Part shown: one piece after another, positions 1 through 6,091 of the stretch
Numbering within the stretch: the stretch's first letter is position 1
Layout of the letters: every line of letters starts with the position of its first letter
NCBI GenBank assembly: GCA_002496725.1
Contig: DALI01000041.1
Location: 1-7,875, forward strand
Direction: 5' to 3'
Length of the DNA stretch: 7,875 bases
Origin: Euryarchaeota archaeon UBA181
GTDB taxonomy: Archaea; Thermoplasmatota; Poseidoniia; Poseidoniales; Thalassarchaeaceae
The notes under the pieces: generated by a model
The model's database searches: none
What the model was told of the DNA's origin: nothing
Seen by the model: the letters and a program-made list of their open reading frames with translations, nothing else
Translations under genes and position numbers: made by a program

Positions 1-2
1 CA

Positions 3-110
3 GAGCCTAAGCCAGAGCCTAAGCCAGAGCCAGAGCCTGAGCCAGAGCCAGAGCCTGAGCCAGAGCCTGAGTCAGAGCCTGAGCCAGAGCCTGAGTCAGA
101 GCCTGAGCAG
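3..110 (+). repeat. Hexamer tandem repeat encoding Glu-Pro linker
   Basis: Eighteen in-frame hexamers related to GAGCCT/GAGCCA (variants AAGCCA, GAGTCA, GAGCAG) run without interruption. A higher-order 24-base unit, two hexamer pairs, occurs twice at 63-86 and 87-110 and differs only in the last three bases, which points to recent slippage or duplication. The array may start before the window. It lies inside the coding frame and codes for the charged Pro-rich linker of the partial protein. Confidence 0.9.
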
Positions 111-197
111 GCACCATCTAGCTGCCCAATATGCGGTACGCAGAAGGCTATCGGCTCCTCTTCTTGTGTAGTCTGTGGATATTCCTTTATCTCTTGA
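3..197 (+). CDS. C-terminal fragment: Glu-Pro repeat linker plus zinc ribbon, unidentified protein
   Basis: This reading frame is open from the left edge and stops at a TGA at 195-197; only the last 64 residues are visible. The first 36 residues are 18 dipeptides, mostly Glu-Pro with two Lys-Pro, two Glu-Ser and a final Glu-Gln, a stiff acidic linker. It ends in a compact zinc-ribbon-like module with two CxxC pairs (fragment residues 41/44 and 55/58, in CPICG and CVVCG) separated by 10 residues. The other two frames do not give such a pattern. The protein itself cannot be named. In related archaeal clusters the gene before DUF106 is often adenylate kinase or secY, so a zinc-ribbon-tailed version of one of these is possible but unproven. 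The stop lies 41 bases before the DUF106 start, on the same strand, consistent with one operon. Confidence 0.7.
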   Translation, partial: EPKPEPKPEPEPEPEPEPEPEPESEPEPEPESEPEQAPSSCPICGTQKAIGSSSCVVCGYSFIS

Positions 198-238
198 TAT
201 GAGGAATTCTCGACCGAAGTGTTGATTGTTGTCTTGGT

Positions 239-1183
239 ATGCCGAAGTACATGGCGGAGGCTCCAAACCCAGCTGATGCCCAAGTTCAGGCCTTATCGGC
301 TATGATGGGCCCGATGATGGTTATGATGGTAGTTATGCTATCTCTCATGTTCTTCCCATTTATCAGGATTGGATTATCCACCAGTGCAGGATCAGTCATA
401 GAGCCGATGCTTCCTTTCCATAGTCAGTATTTCGTACCCACAGTTTTTGTTGTCGGGTCGAGTATAATGGTGGTCAATACCATAATCAGGTCATTTTTTG
501 TCGACTCATTGAAGCAAGCTCATAATGCTCACAGGGGAAAGCAGATTGGAAAGCAACTTAGGGAGGCTAGAGCAGAAAGGGACACTAGTAGAATGAATAA
601 GATGCAGGAACTCCAATTGGCCTTAGGGCCGGAGAATATGGCCACTCAGGCTGAAATGTTTAGGCCAATGATGTTCACTATAGTTTTCATCATAGCTATT
701 TTCAGCTGGATGTCAGCTTCCATTGAAACTTTCAGAGTTTCCTATGTCAGCCTTCCCTGGGCACCCACATGGAGCTTCTCTGAAAGAATATTTTGGATTA
801 TTCCTGCATGGATAGCATCCTACATTACAATGAGTGCCCCCCTTGGGAGAATCATAGACAGGCACATCAAGATTATCAGATACAGGAGACACCCTCTTGT
901 ACTTGCTGCAGAACCAATACCCGAGCCCTTGTTGTTTATGCTAGATGAGCCAAAGAGGAAATCATCATCATCCGCTTCTAGAACTCGCCAATCCCAGAGA
1001 AGAAGGTCAGGGCCTAGGAAGACAGGAATGAAAAAGGACGATGCCGATAAAATTAGAGGTGGAAATACCCAAGTCGCCCCTCCAAAAAAAGGATCTACCT
1101 GCCCCTCCTGTGATTCGGACTCAATAACTAGGACATCTTACGGAAAATTAAGGTGCGATGTTTGCAGAAACGAGTGGAGGTGA
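239..1183 (+). CDS. DUF106 family (archaeal YidC/EMC3-like) membrane insertase with C-terminal zinc ribbon
   Basis: This is a 314-residue membrane protein of the DUF106/EMC3-TMCO1 family, the archaeal relatives of YidC/Oxa1, thought to help insert proteins into the cytoplasmic membrane. Hydrophobic segments are visible at about residues 22-45 (very Met-rich), 65-87, 144-163 and 183-203. A charged, probably coiled-coil cytosolic segment lies between the second and third (about 90-130), as expected for the family. After residue 215 comes an unusual extension: a Ser/Lys/Arg-rich linker (about 238-275) and a zinc ribbon with Cys 288, 291, 306 and 309 (CPSC and CDVC), ending in NEWR. The gene sits directly before cytidylate kinase, its usual archaeal neighbour, and overlaps it by 26 bases. 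The ATG at 239 has no clear ribosome-binding site; an in-frame ATG at 251 is an alternative. The family call rests on topology and context; the zinc ribbon is read directly. Confidence 0.8.
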   Translation: MPKYMAEAPNPADAQVQALSAMMGPMMVMMVVMLSLMFFPFIRIGLSTSAGSVIEPMLPFHSQYFVPTVFVVGSSIMVVNTIIRSFFVDSLKQAHNAHRGKQIGKQLREARAERDTSRMNKMQELQLALGPENMATQAEMFRPMMFTIVFIIAIFSWMSASIETFRVSYVSLPWAPTWSFSERIFWIIPAWIASYITMSAPLGRIIDRHIKIIRYRRHPLVLAAEPIPEPLLFMLDEPKRKSSSSASRTRQSQRRRSGPRKTGMKKDDADKIRGGNTQVAPPKKGSTCPSCDSDSITRTSYGKLRCDVCRNEWR

Positions 1184-1721
1184 GCCTCTGCCTAGACTAA
1201 CTGTAAGCGGCAAACCCGGTAGCGGAACATCTACTCTCGTCGATTTACTATCAAAAAAAAGAGGATGGGACTCTGTTAATGGCGGAGATATTTTCAGACA
1301 AGAAGCAGAAAGGAGAGAACTCAATGTTGATGACTTCAGCAGACTTTGTAAAGAAGACTTAGATGTAGATAGGTCGCTCGATGATATGTTAAAATTATTG
1401 ATTTCTTCTTCTAATGGCCCATCTATCATAGAAAGTCGATTAAGTGGGTGGTGGGCTTATTTAGCAGGAATAGAGTGTTTGAGGATATGGATAGAAGTCT
1501 CAAACGAAGAGAGAGCCCGTAGGATTCTTTCTAGAGAGGGCGGTCAATATGAACAAGTTCTGAATGCATCCCTCCGTAGGAATTCAGATGATATGGAGCG
1601 CTATCAAGAACTCTATGAAATAAACCTGGATGATATGTCCCCTTACAATATGATTATTCAAGCCGATAATATGGATGCCTTGCAGGTATTGGAATTAGTA
1701 GAATTAAAACTGGAGGAATAA
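1158..1721 (+). CDS. cmk: Archaeal-type cytidylate kinase
   Basis: This 187-residue P-loop kinase phosphorylates CMP/dCMP with ATP to supply CDP/dCDP in the cytoplasm. It matches the archaeal cytidylate kinase family: beta strand and P-loop at about residues 13-26 (TVSGKPGSGTST), NGGDIFRQEA (41-50) for nucleotide binding, EDLDVDRSLDD (66-76), an ESRLSGWWA segment (92-100) in the NMP site, and RARRILSREG (119-128) in the lid, then RYQELYEINLDDMSPYN at 148-164. The P-loop has Thr24 where bacterial kinases have Lys, which I recall as normal for this archaeal family. The ATG at 1158 lies inside the end of the DUF106 gene (26-base overlap) and is the only ATG before the P-loop. A strong GGAGGTGA at 1176-1183 followed by in-frame CTG at 1188 would give a start much closer to the usual family N-terminus. 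The stop is 3 bases before cbf5. Confidence 0.88.
   Translation: MFAETSGGEPLPRLTVSGKPGSGTSTLVDLLSKKRGWDSVNGGDIFRQEAERRELNVDDFSRLCKEDLDVDRSLDDMLKLLISSSNGPSIIESRLSGWWAYLAGIECLRIWIEVSNEERARRILSREGGQYEQVLNASLRRNSDDMERYQELYEINLDDMSPYNMIIQADNMDALQVLELVELKLEE
1712..1716 (+). promoter_or_regulatory. Ribosome-binding site selecting the TTG start of cbf5
   Basis: GGAGG lies in the last codons of the kinase gene, 8 bases before TTG at 1725. The next in-frame ATG (1734) would be 17 bases away, too far, and the ATG at 1729 is out of frame and stops after two codons. The site therefore favours TTG initiation. Confidence 0.65.
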
Positions 1722-1724
1722 ATT

Positions 1725-2702
1725 TTGAATGATATGATAATCCTACAAGAGTCGACAATTACTGATTCCAAAAGTGGTGGTGATCCATACTCGAGAGAAA
1801 TTTCAGAACTACTGGAATCTGGCGTAATTCTAGTAAATAAGCCGAGGGGCCCAACCAGTCATCAATTGGCCTCATGGGCTAGAAACCTTCTGGGAATTAA
1901 GAAATTAGGTCATGGAGGTACATTAGATCCATTCGCTACTGGGGCACTAGCTCTTCTATGTGGCAGGGCCACCAGACTTACAGATATCGTTCTTTCAGGA
2001 GACAAAACGTATGTCGGAGTAATGAGGTTCGCTAAAGGGGTCGATGAGCAAGAGACTAGGGATGCATTGTCTTCTCTTGTCGGTAGATCTTACAATGTCC
2101 CTCCAAAAGAATCAGCTGTTAAGGTTAGGGTGAGAAGTAGAATTTTCAAGAGTATAGACCTCCTGGATATCGACCAATCATCTCGAATAATTGCAATCAA
2201 GGTGCACTGTGAGGCCGGGACATATATCCGTACATTGGCTAGGGACTTAGGGCTAATGCTGGGTTCTAAGTGTGATTTGATTGAACTACATAGAACTCAA
2301 ACTGGGACATTTGACGCCTCTATGGCGTGTACGATGCAACAACTTACGGACGCCCTCCATATTTTCAGGGAGCATGGAGATGAGAGGGCTCTCAGGAGAC
2401 TCATCTGCCCCATTGAGAGATTACTCGTCCATCTCCCAAAATTAATCGTTAAGGATGGTGCTGCTGCTGCTGTATCACACGGAGCATCACTAGCTAGGCC
2501 AGGAGTAGTTAGAGCCACTCCGGAGGCCAAGGTAGGGTCCCTAGTTGTAATTGAGACACTGAAGGGAGAGGCTGTTTCTGTGGCGGAATTGACTGTTGAA
2601 ACAGAGGCCTTGCTAGAAATCAGTTCAGGTGAAGTAGCAGTTCCCAAGGCTGTCCTAATGAGTCCTGGGACTTACCCACAGACTTGGACGAAGCCATCCT
2701 AA
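1725..2702 (+). CDS. cbf5: Cbf5/TruB-type tRNA and H/ACA-guided rRNA pseudouridine synthase
   Basis: This is the 325-residue catalytic subunit that converts uridine to pseudouridine: position 55 of tRNA and, with L7Ae, Nop10 and Gar1, guide-RNA-selected rRNA sites. The TruB-type catalytic domain has VNKPRGPTSH at 38-46, the catalytic loop GHGGTLDP with Asp68, KTYVGVMRF at 94-102, the archaeal-type PPKESAVK at 126-133 and GTYIRTLARDLG at 165-176. A PUA RNA-binding domain follows from about 236 to 312, and the tail LMSPGTYPQTWTK is typical of archaeal Cbf5. The PUA domain and the PPKESAVK segment argue for Cbf5 over bacterial TruB, although FATGALALLCGRATRL after the catalytic Asp reads rather like TruB. 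The N-terminal region before the first motif is shorter than in thermophile Cbf5. Translation starts at TTG, supported by GGAGG at 1712. It is the last gene of the plus-strand cluster and converges with the surface-protein gene. Confidence 0.92.
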   Translation: MNDMIILQESTITDSKSGGDPYSREISELLESGVILVNKPRGPTSHQLASWARNLLGIKKLGHGGTLDPFATGALALLCGRATRLTDIVLSGDKTYVGVMRFAKGVDEQETRDALSSLVGRSYNVPPKESAVKVRVRSRIFKSIDLLDIDQSSRIIAIKVHCEAGTYIRTLARDLGLMLGSKCDLIELHRTQTGTFDASMACTMQQLTDALHIFREHGDERALRRLICPIERLLVHLPKLIVKDGAAAAVSHGASLARPGVVRATPEAKVGSLVVIETLKGEAVSVAELTVETEALLEISSGEVAVPKAVLMSPGTYPQTWTKPS

Positions 2703-2828
2703 ACAATCTCGTGCTCCTCATAGACCCACTCATCTGTTTCCAAGCGTATGATTAGCTTCATCATGATGGCACCCCCTATTCCCTATTGGGAACTCGTTTC
2801 GAATTCGGAGCATGTATAACTATTACTC

Positions 2829-2845
2829 GAAAATAATTGATTATC
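2829..2845 (-). terminator. Possible AU-rich hairpin terminator for the surface-protein gene
   Basis: On the minus strand, about 33 bases after the surface-protein stop codon, GATAAT and ATTATT can pair around a tiny CA loop (one G-U pair) and run into TTTTC. The stem is weak and AT-rich. It is the only hairpin-plus-T element I see in the 176-base convergent gap 2703-2878, which shows no other gene. Confidence 0.25.
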
Positions 2846-2878
2846 AGCCCTAGGTGCTCTTTGGATTTACCCTCTCGA

Positions 2879-5260
2879 CTACTTACGACTCTTGTTAAAT
2901 GGCTTCCGCACTCTTCCAGGGCCTACTTGTATAGCCGCAAAACAAATCATAATCAGACCAATTGATATTGCTAGAAAAACTGATTGGTCATCTTTCTGAT
3001 TTCCGCCGTCTGTACCTTTTGTTGGGCCACCTACTGCTATCTCTACTTCCTTGATATTATTGCCCTCATCGGTCTCCAATATAGATCCAGAGCTATCGAC
3101 CTCAATTCTAACCATCTGAGTAGCTGGACCCTGAAATACTGCGTCACATTGAATTTCTTCTAGTCCCCCTGGGGAAATGTACCCAATGGTCGAGGTCCCA
3201 ACTAGGATGTCATCAATATAGCAACGGATTTCCACCGCTCCTGCATCTCCCATGCCCTGATTGCGGACGTAAGCTACAATTCTTCCAATCTGGCCATCAG
3301 TCATTTCTGATCCTCCCGTGGCCGAGTTAGATATTGAGATAGTTTCAACTAGTAAATCTGATTTTGATGTGACAATGACGTCAATTATCTGTGAATATTG
3401 ACTAGTTCCATCACTAACTACTATCTCTACGGGGTGAACTCCCGTTTCTACCGGGCTCAAACTTAGAATGCCATCTGTGAAGATAGCCCATGAGCGACTA
3501 CTGGAGACAGATGGATTTTCAGTATCGGGGTCATAAATTATGATATCCAGATCTACCCTTTCTCCAATCTCGACATATACATTCATAGGCAATCCTTCGA
3601 TACTTGGAGGATCCTTGACTTCTGAAACAGAGACTTGGAAGTAATCAGTCCATACATTTCCCCTCTGGTCTTCAACCGCTATGGAAATTTGAGAGCTTCC
3701 ATGGGATTCTGATACTGGTTGAACAATTAGTGAACTCCCCTCGGAGTAGACACTCACAATCCCCTCCTCTGAACTAGTAGCTCTAACCGTCAGATCATCA
3801 GGAAGTGTGATGTCATCTGTACATGTCACACTTAGGGGGATCAATATTCCCCCTCCATCTTCGACCAGTTCCAGGTCATTAATGCCAATACATTGAGGGT
3901 CCCTATCCCATTCCACGACATATCCCCCTGTGATACTCATGGAATCAATATGAATGACAACTGTCTCAGGGGACCCGTCAGATGCCCACTGGAACCTAGC
4001 GGAGGCCCCAACATCAACAGACTCAGATGCCCCGGGCAAGGCATGCCCAACCGGTGCAGTGATGCTAAATTCCCCTAGGGAAATAGGCAGAGTATCAATG
4101 AGAAAATCACCCACTGCGAATCTCACTGAACTACCCGACTGAGACAATCCCGATATATTTCCAATTATAGATCCATTAATTACAATATGTGGGTCGTTGA
4201 TATCCACTCTTACTCCAGATATACAGCCATCGCGTATCTCAATTCTTATTTCTGTGAGGGACTCTTGATTTTCCAGTAATTCACCTGATTGAATCTCGAT
4301 ATATTCGCCATCTGCATCGTTGGAAGGAGTCCAAATTGTGTAGTTACTAGTTCCGAAAACATGTATCCTTCCCAAACTTTGGAATGGCGGTCTTTCGATA
4401 TCGAAATCCCAAAAACCAGAATTTTCTCCATTATTTGCTAATCCACAGCTTTCAAGATCCAGATTATTCGACCGAGTTCCTTGATATGGATTAATATCTA
4501 TGATCGGGATTCCATTCATCCCGGATAACTCATGTATAGCTTTCACATTTTCAAATGAGTACCATGGCTGGAGAAATTTTGCTTTCAATCCCACAGCATC
4601 AATCCTTACTTCTGAGTCGTCACTACCTCCTCCTTGGGAAACGTAATCGACAGTGATGTAGGATTGTTCTGCTAGTCCCCAATCCCATTGAGCATGCTCA
4701 TCCATCGGTATGACTAGAGGGTTACTCATCTTGTAAACGCCAGAAAGCGTCCTCGTATACGTCTTCACTAACTTCTCGCTACCTGTGCCTCCAAGGATTA
4801 TTCTAACAGTATCTGAATAAAGAGCATCAGGTATCTCAAAGTGGATGACAAGTGAGATATTAGTTAGAATCATAGAATGCATTCCCGTAAATTGAAAATT
4901 GTTAACTGTAATATTGGGGCCCCTGGACCAAGTATAGTAGCCATCTGGATTCCCCGTGCTATAGTTAGATGAAGTAGGACTTCCCCCGGACCAAGCAGTA
5001 AACTCCCCAAAATTTTCAGGCCTATCATGGGTAAAAGACAACTCACTATCCGCCACTATTCCCATTGAATATTGAGCGGGACTCTGGCTAAAGCCAGATG
5101 TCGAAGAAATTGACCATACTGAACTATCATCAAAAGATCCTGCATCAAAAACTTCGGCTTCCTCGGCAGTGATTACAGTATCCCCCAATACAATCATCGG
5201 TAATTGAACCGAAATGAGCATTATGGCCACCATTGCAAAGCACCTTCCCAACCCCCTCAT
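2879..5260 (-). CDS. Secreted, C-terminally membrane-anchored surface protein with Ig/cadherin-like and CARDB domains
   Basis: This 793-residue protein is probably displayed outside the cell. Numbering is from the ATG at 5260, which follows a GGTGA site by 4 bases; a TTG at 5290 would add 10 residues but has no such site and would bury the signal peptide. Residues 1-26 form a Sec signal peptide (short basic start, hydrophobic core, cleavage probably after Gly26). Long beta-rich stretches follow. From about 460 to 635 there are two Ig/cadherin-like repeats joined by EVKDPPSIEG (about 547-556). A CARDB domain spans about 634-742 (hallmarks VRNQGMGDAG and ILETDEGNNI). A Gly/Asp-rich spacer, one membrane helix (759-778) and a basic cytosolic tail (RVRKPFNKSRK) end the chain. 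Several Asn-X-Ser/Thr sequons (NYS, NIT, NIS, NYT, NGS) and an even number of Cys after the signal suit an exposed glycoprotein. Adhesion, sensing or binding roles are possible; no catalytic motif is seen. The region at about 60-450 is unassigned. Confidence 0.82.
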   Translation of the reverse strand: MRGLGRCFAMVAIMLISVQLPMIVLGDTVITAEEAEVFDAGSFDDSSVWSISSTSGFSQSPAQYSMGIVADSELSFTHDRPENFGEFTAWSGGSPTSSNYSTGNPDGYYTWSRGPNITVNNFQFTGMHSMILTNISLVIHFEIPDALYSDTVRIILGGTGSEKLVKTYTRTLSGVYKMSNPLVIPMDEHAQWDWGLAEQSYITVDYVSQGGGSDDSEVRIDAVGLKAKFLQPWYSFENVKAIHELSGMNGIPIIDINPYQGTRSNNLDLESCGLANNGENSGFWDFDIERPPFQSLGRIHVFGTSNYTIWTPSNDADGEYIEIQSGELLENQESLTEIRIEIRDGCISGVRVDINDPHIVINGSIIGNISGLSQSGSSVRFAVGDFLIDTLPISLGEFSITAPVGHALPGASESVDVGASARFQWASDGSPETVVIHIDSMSITGGYVVEWDRDPQCIGINDLELVEDGGGILIPLSVTCTDDITLPDDLTVRATSSEEGIVSVYSEGSSLIVQPVSESHGSSQISIAVEDQRGNVWTDYFQVSVSEVKDPPSIEGLPMNVYVEIGERVDLDIIIYDPDTENPSVSSSRSWAIFTDGILSLSPVETGVHPVEIVVSDGTSQYSQIIDVIVTSKSDLLVETISISNSATGGSEMTDGQIGRIVAYVRNQGMGDAGAVEIRCYIDDILVGTSTIGYISPGGLEEIQCDAVFQGPATQMVRIEVDSSGSILETDEGNNIKEVEIAVGGPTKGTDGGNQKDDQSVFLAISIGLIMICFAAIQVGPGRVRKPFNKSRK

Positions 5261-5264
5261 GCTT

Positions 5265-5269
5265 TCACC
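5265..5269 (-). promoter_or_regulatory. GGTGA ribosome-binding site of the surface-protein gene
   Basis: On the minus strand GGTGA is followed by AAGC and then the ATG at 5260. It decides between that ATG and an upstream in-frame TTG at 5290, whose upstream sequence has no purine-rich site. Confidence 0.6.
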
Positions 5270-5324
5270 ACGGCAACCATAGTGCTTCAACCCGTTGGTC
5301 CGTAGGATAATCTCTGCATAACGG

Positions 5325-5334
5325 TTGATATACA
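5325..5334 (+). promoter_or_regulatory. TATA-like element upstream of tRNA-His, possibly shared with the divergent surface-protein gene
   Basis: TTGATATACA lies with its centre about 30 bases before the tRNA 5' end, close to the archaeal TATA-to-start distance of about 26, leaving a very short leader. The inner TGATATACA reads TGTATATCA on the other strand, also TATA-like, about 70 bases before the surface-protein ATG; that would give a leader of roughly 40-45 bases containing the GGTGA site. The match is by eye only. Confidence 0.35.
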
Positions 5335-5359
5335 GGTCTATGCTCGTGGATTCACAAAC

Positions 5360-5435
5360 GGCTGTGATAGTGTAGCGGTTAGCACGGTGGGTTGTGGTCC
5401 CGCCGGCCCGGGTTCAAGTCCCGGTCACGGCCCCA
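5360..5435 (+). tRNA. tRNA-His (anticodon GTG), with encoded G-1 and CCA
   Basis: A complete cloverleaf can be drawn by hand. The acceptor 5361-5367 pairs with 5425-5431 (7 pairs, one G-T), the D stem 5370-5373 with 5382-5385, the anticodon stem 5387-5391 with 5399-5403, and the T stem 5408-5412 with 5420-5424 around the loop TTCAAGT. The anticodon GTG is at 5394-5396, preceded by TT and followed by G37. The extra G at 5360 faces the discriminator C at 5432, the G-1:C73 pair that histidyl-tRNA synthetase recognises, so G-1 is genome-encoded rather than added later. CCA at 5433-5435 is also encoded. No intron is present. Confidence 0.96.
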
Positions 5436-5444
5436 CAAATTTAC

Positions 5445-6077
5445 TCAGCTGTCAAGCTTGTCTTCAGGAATGTCATGCCCCATCTTATCTACTTTGATTG
5501 ACATATAGCTTCGGTTCTCATCCCCAATTCCCACAATTAGGGGCATTCTCTCAGCTACTTTAGTTCCATTGTTCGCCAGTTGTTTGACTTTGTCTGGGTT
5601 ATTGGTCATTAGGCAAACAGTGTGTATTCCTACAGCATGGATTATTTTTGAGGCAATTCCATAGTCTCTAGCGTCTGCAGGATGACCAAGTAGGAGATTA
5701 GCTTCAACTGTATCCGCTCCCTTGTCTTGTAGATTGTATGCCTGAATCTTAGCATGAAGCCCTATGCCCCGTCCCTCCTGTCTCAGGTAGACTATACATC
5801 CCCAGCCAATTTCCTGAATTTGCCTCACTGCAGCATTAAGCTGTGGGCCACAATCGCATCGAAGGCTACCAAAAACATCTCCAGTTAGGCATTCCGAGTG
5901 AACCCTGACTAGTACCGGACTAGGTCCATCCATCTCGCCAAGAGTTAGGGCAACGTGATCTAAGCCACTAGCCGTGTCATGAAAAACTCTGATTCTGAAG
6001 GCTCCTTGATGAGTAGGAAGCCTCGCATCAGCAGGCACCTCTTCACTTTCCAATATCTCATATTCATCAGAAGACAT
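5445..6077 (-). CDS. ribA: GTP cyclohydrolase II (riboflavin biosynthesis), stand-alone
   Basis: This 210-residue enzyme opens GTP to 2,5-diamino-6-ribosylamino-4(3H)-pyrimidinone 5'-phosphate, formate and pyrophosphate, the first step of the GTP branch of riboflavin synthesis. The zinc ligands are Cys63, Cys74 and Cys76 in HSECLTGDVFGSLRCDCG. YLRQEGRGIGL (97-107) follows, then Tyr114, Asp135 and Arg137, which line up with E. coli Tyr105, Asp126 and Arg128 at a constant offset of 9, so all known catalytic residues are kept. DTVEAN, MTNNPDKV and the KMGH ending are also typical. There is no fused DHBP synthase (RibB) domain. Most archaea use the unrelated GTP cyclohydrolase III (ArfA), so this bacterial-type enzyme is probably an acquired gene. 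It is the third gene of the minus-strand operon, 14 bases after the TusA-like gene; a GGATGA at 6084-6089 may serve as its ribosome-binding site. Confidence 0.95.
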   Translation of the reverse strand: MSSDEYEILESEEVPADARLPTHQGAFRIRVFHDTASGLDHVALTLGEMDGPSPVLVRVHSECLTGDVFGSLRCDCGPQLNAAVRQIQEIGWGCIVYLRQEGRGIGLHAKIQAYNLQDKGADTVEANLLLGHPADARDYGIASKIIHAVGIHTVCLMTNNPDKVKQLANNGTKVAERMPLIVGIGDENRSYMSIKVDKMGHDIPEDKLDS

Positions 6078-6091
6078 ACTAAATCATCCAT

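Noticed and set aside
3..110. The repeat array at the left edge as a CRISPR or satellite
   Set aside because: There are no spacers and the hexamers keep one coding frame leading into a zinc ribbon, so it is a coding repeat.
199..225. Eight-codon ATG reading frame just before the DUF106 start, a possible upstream leader peptide
   Set aside because: No ribosome-binding site, no recognisable regulatory codons and no attenuator-like structure; chance is enough to explain it.
1198..1235. Broken P-loop in cytidylate kinase (Thr in place of Lys)
   Set aside because: I considered this a lost active site, but Thr at this position is, as I recall, the normal state in archaeal cytidylate kinases.
1148..1429. 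Minus-strand 93-residue open frame opposite the start of cmk
   Set aside because: A Ser/Leu-rich shadow of the kinase P-loop region with no conserved features.
2297..2647. Minus-strand 116-residue open frame opposite cbf5
   Set aside because: Lies entirely over conserved Cbf5/PUA coding sequence and its translation is low-complexity Ser/Thr/Ala.
2779..2792. TTCCC-TATT-GGGAA inverted repeat after cbf5 as a terminator
   Set aside because: A five-pair stem with no T-run behind it; archaeal termination depends mainly on T-runs, so support is too thin.
2749..2820. A 23-residue open frame in the convergent gap after cbf5
   Set aside because: Too short, without a ribosome-binding site and not resembling any known small protein.
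3893..4142. Two plus-strand short open frames inside the surface-protein gene
   Set aside because: They oppose a long clearly coding frame and show no motif or ribosome-binding site.
5360..5435. tRNA-His 3' end as an integration site for a mobile element
   Set aside because: The flanks hold ordinary genes on both sides; no integrase and no repeated copy of the tRNA 3' end is seen.
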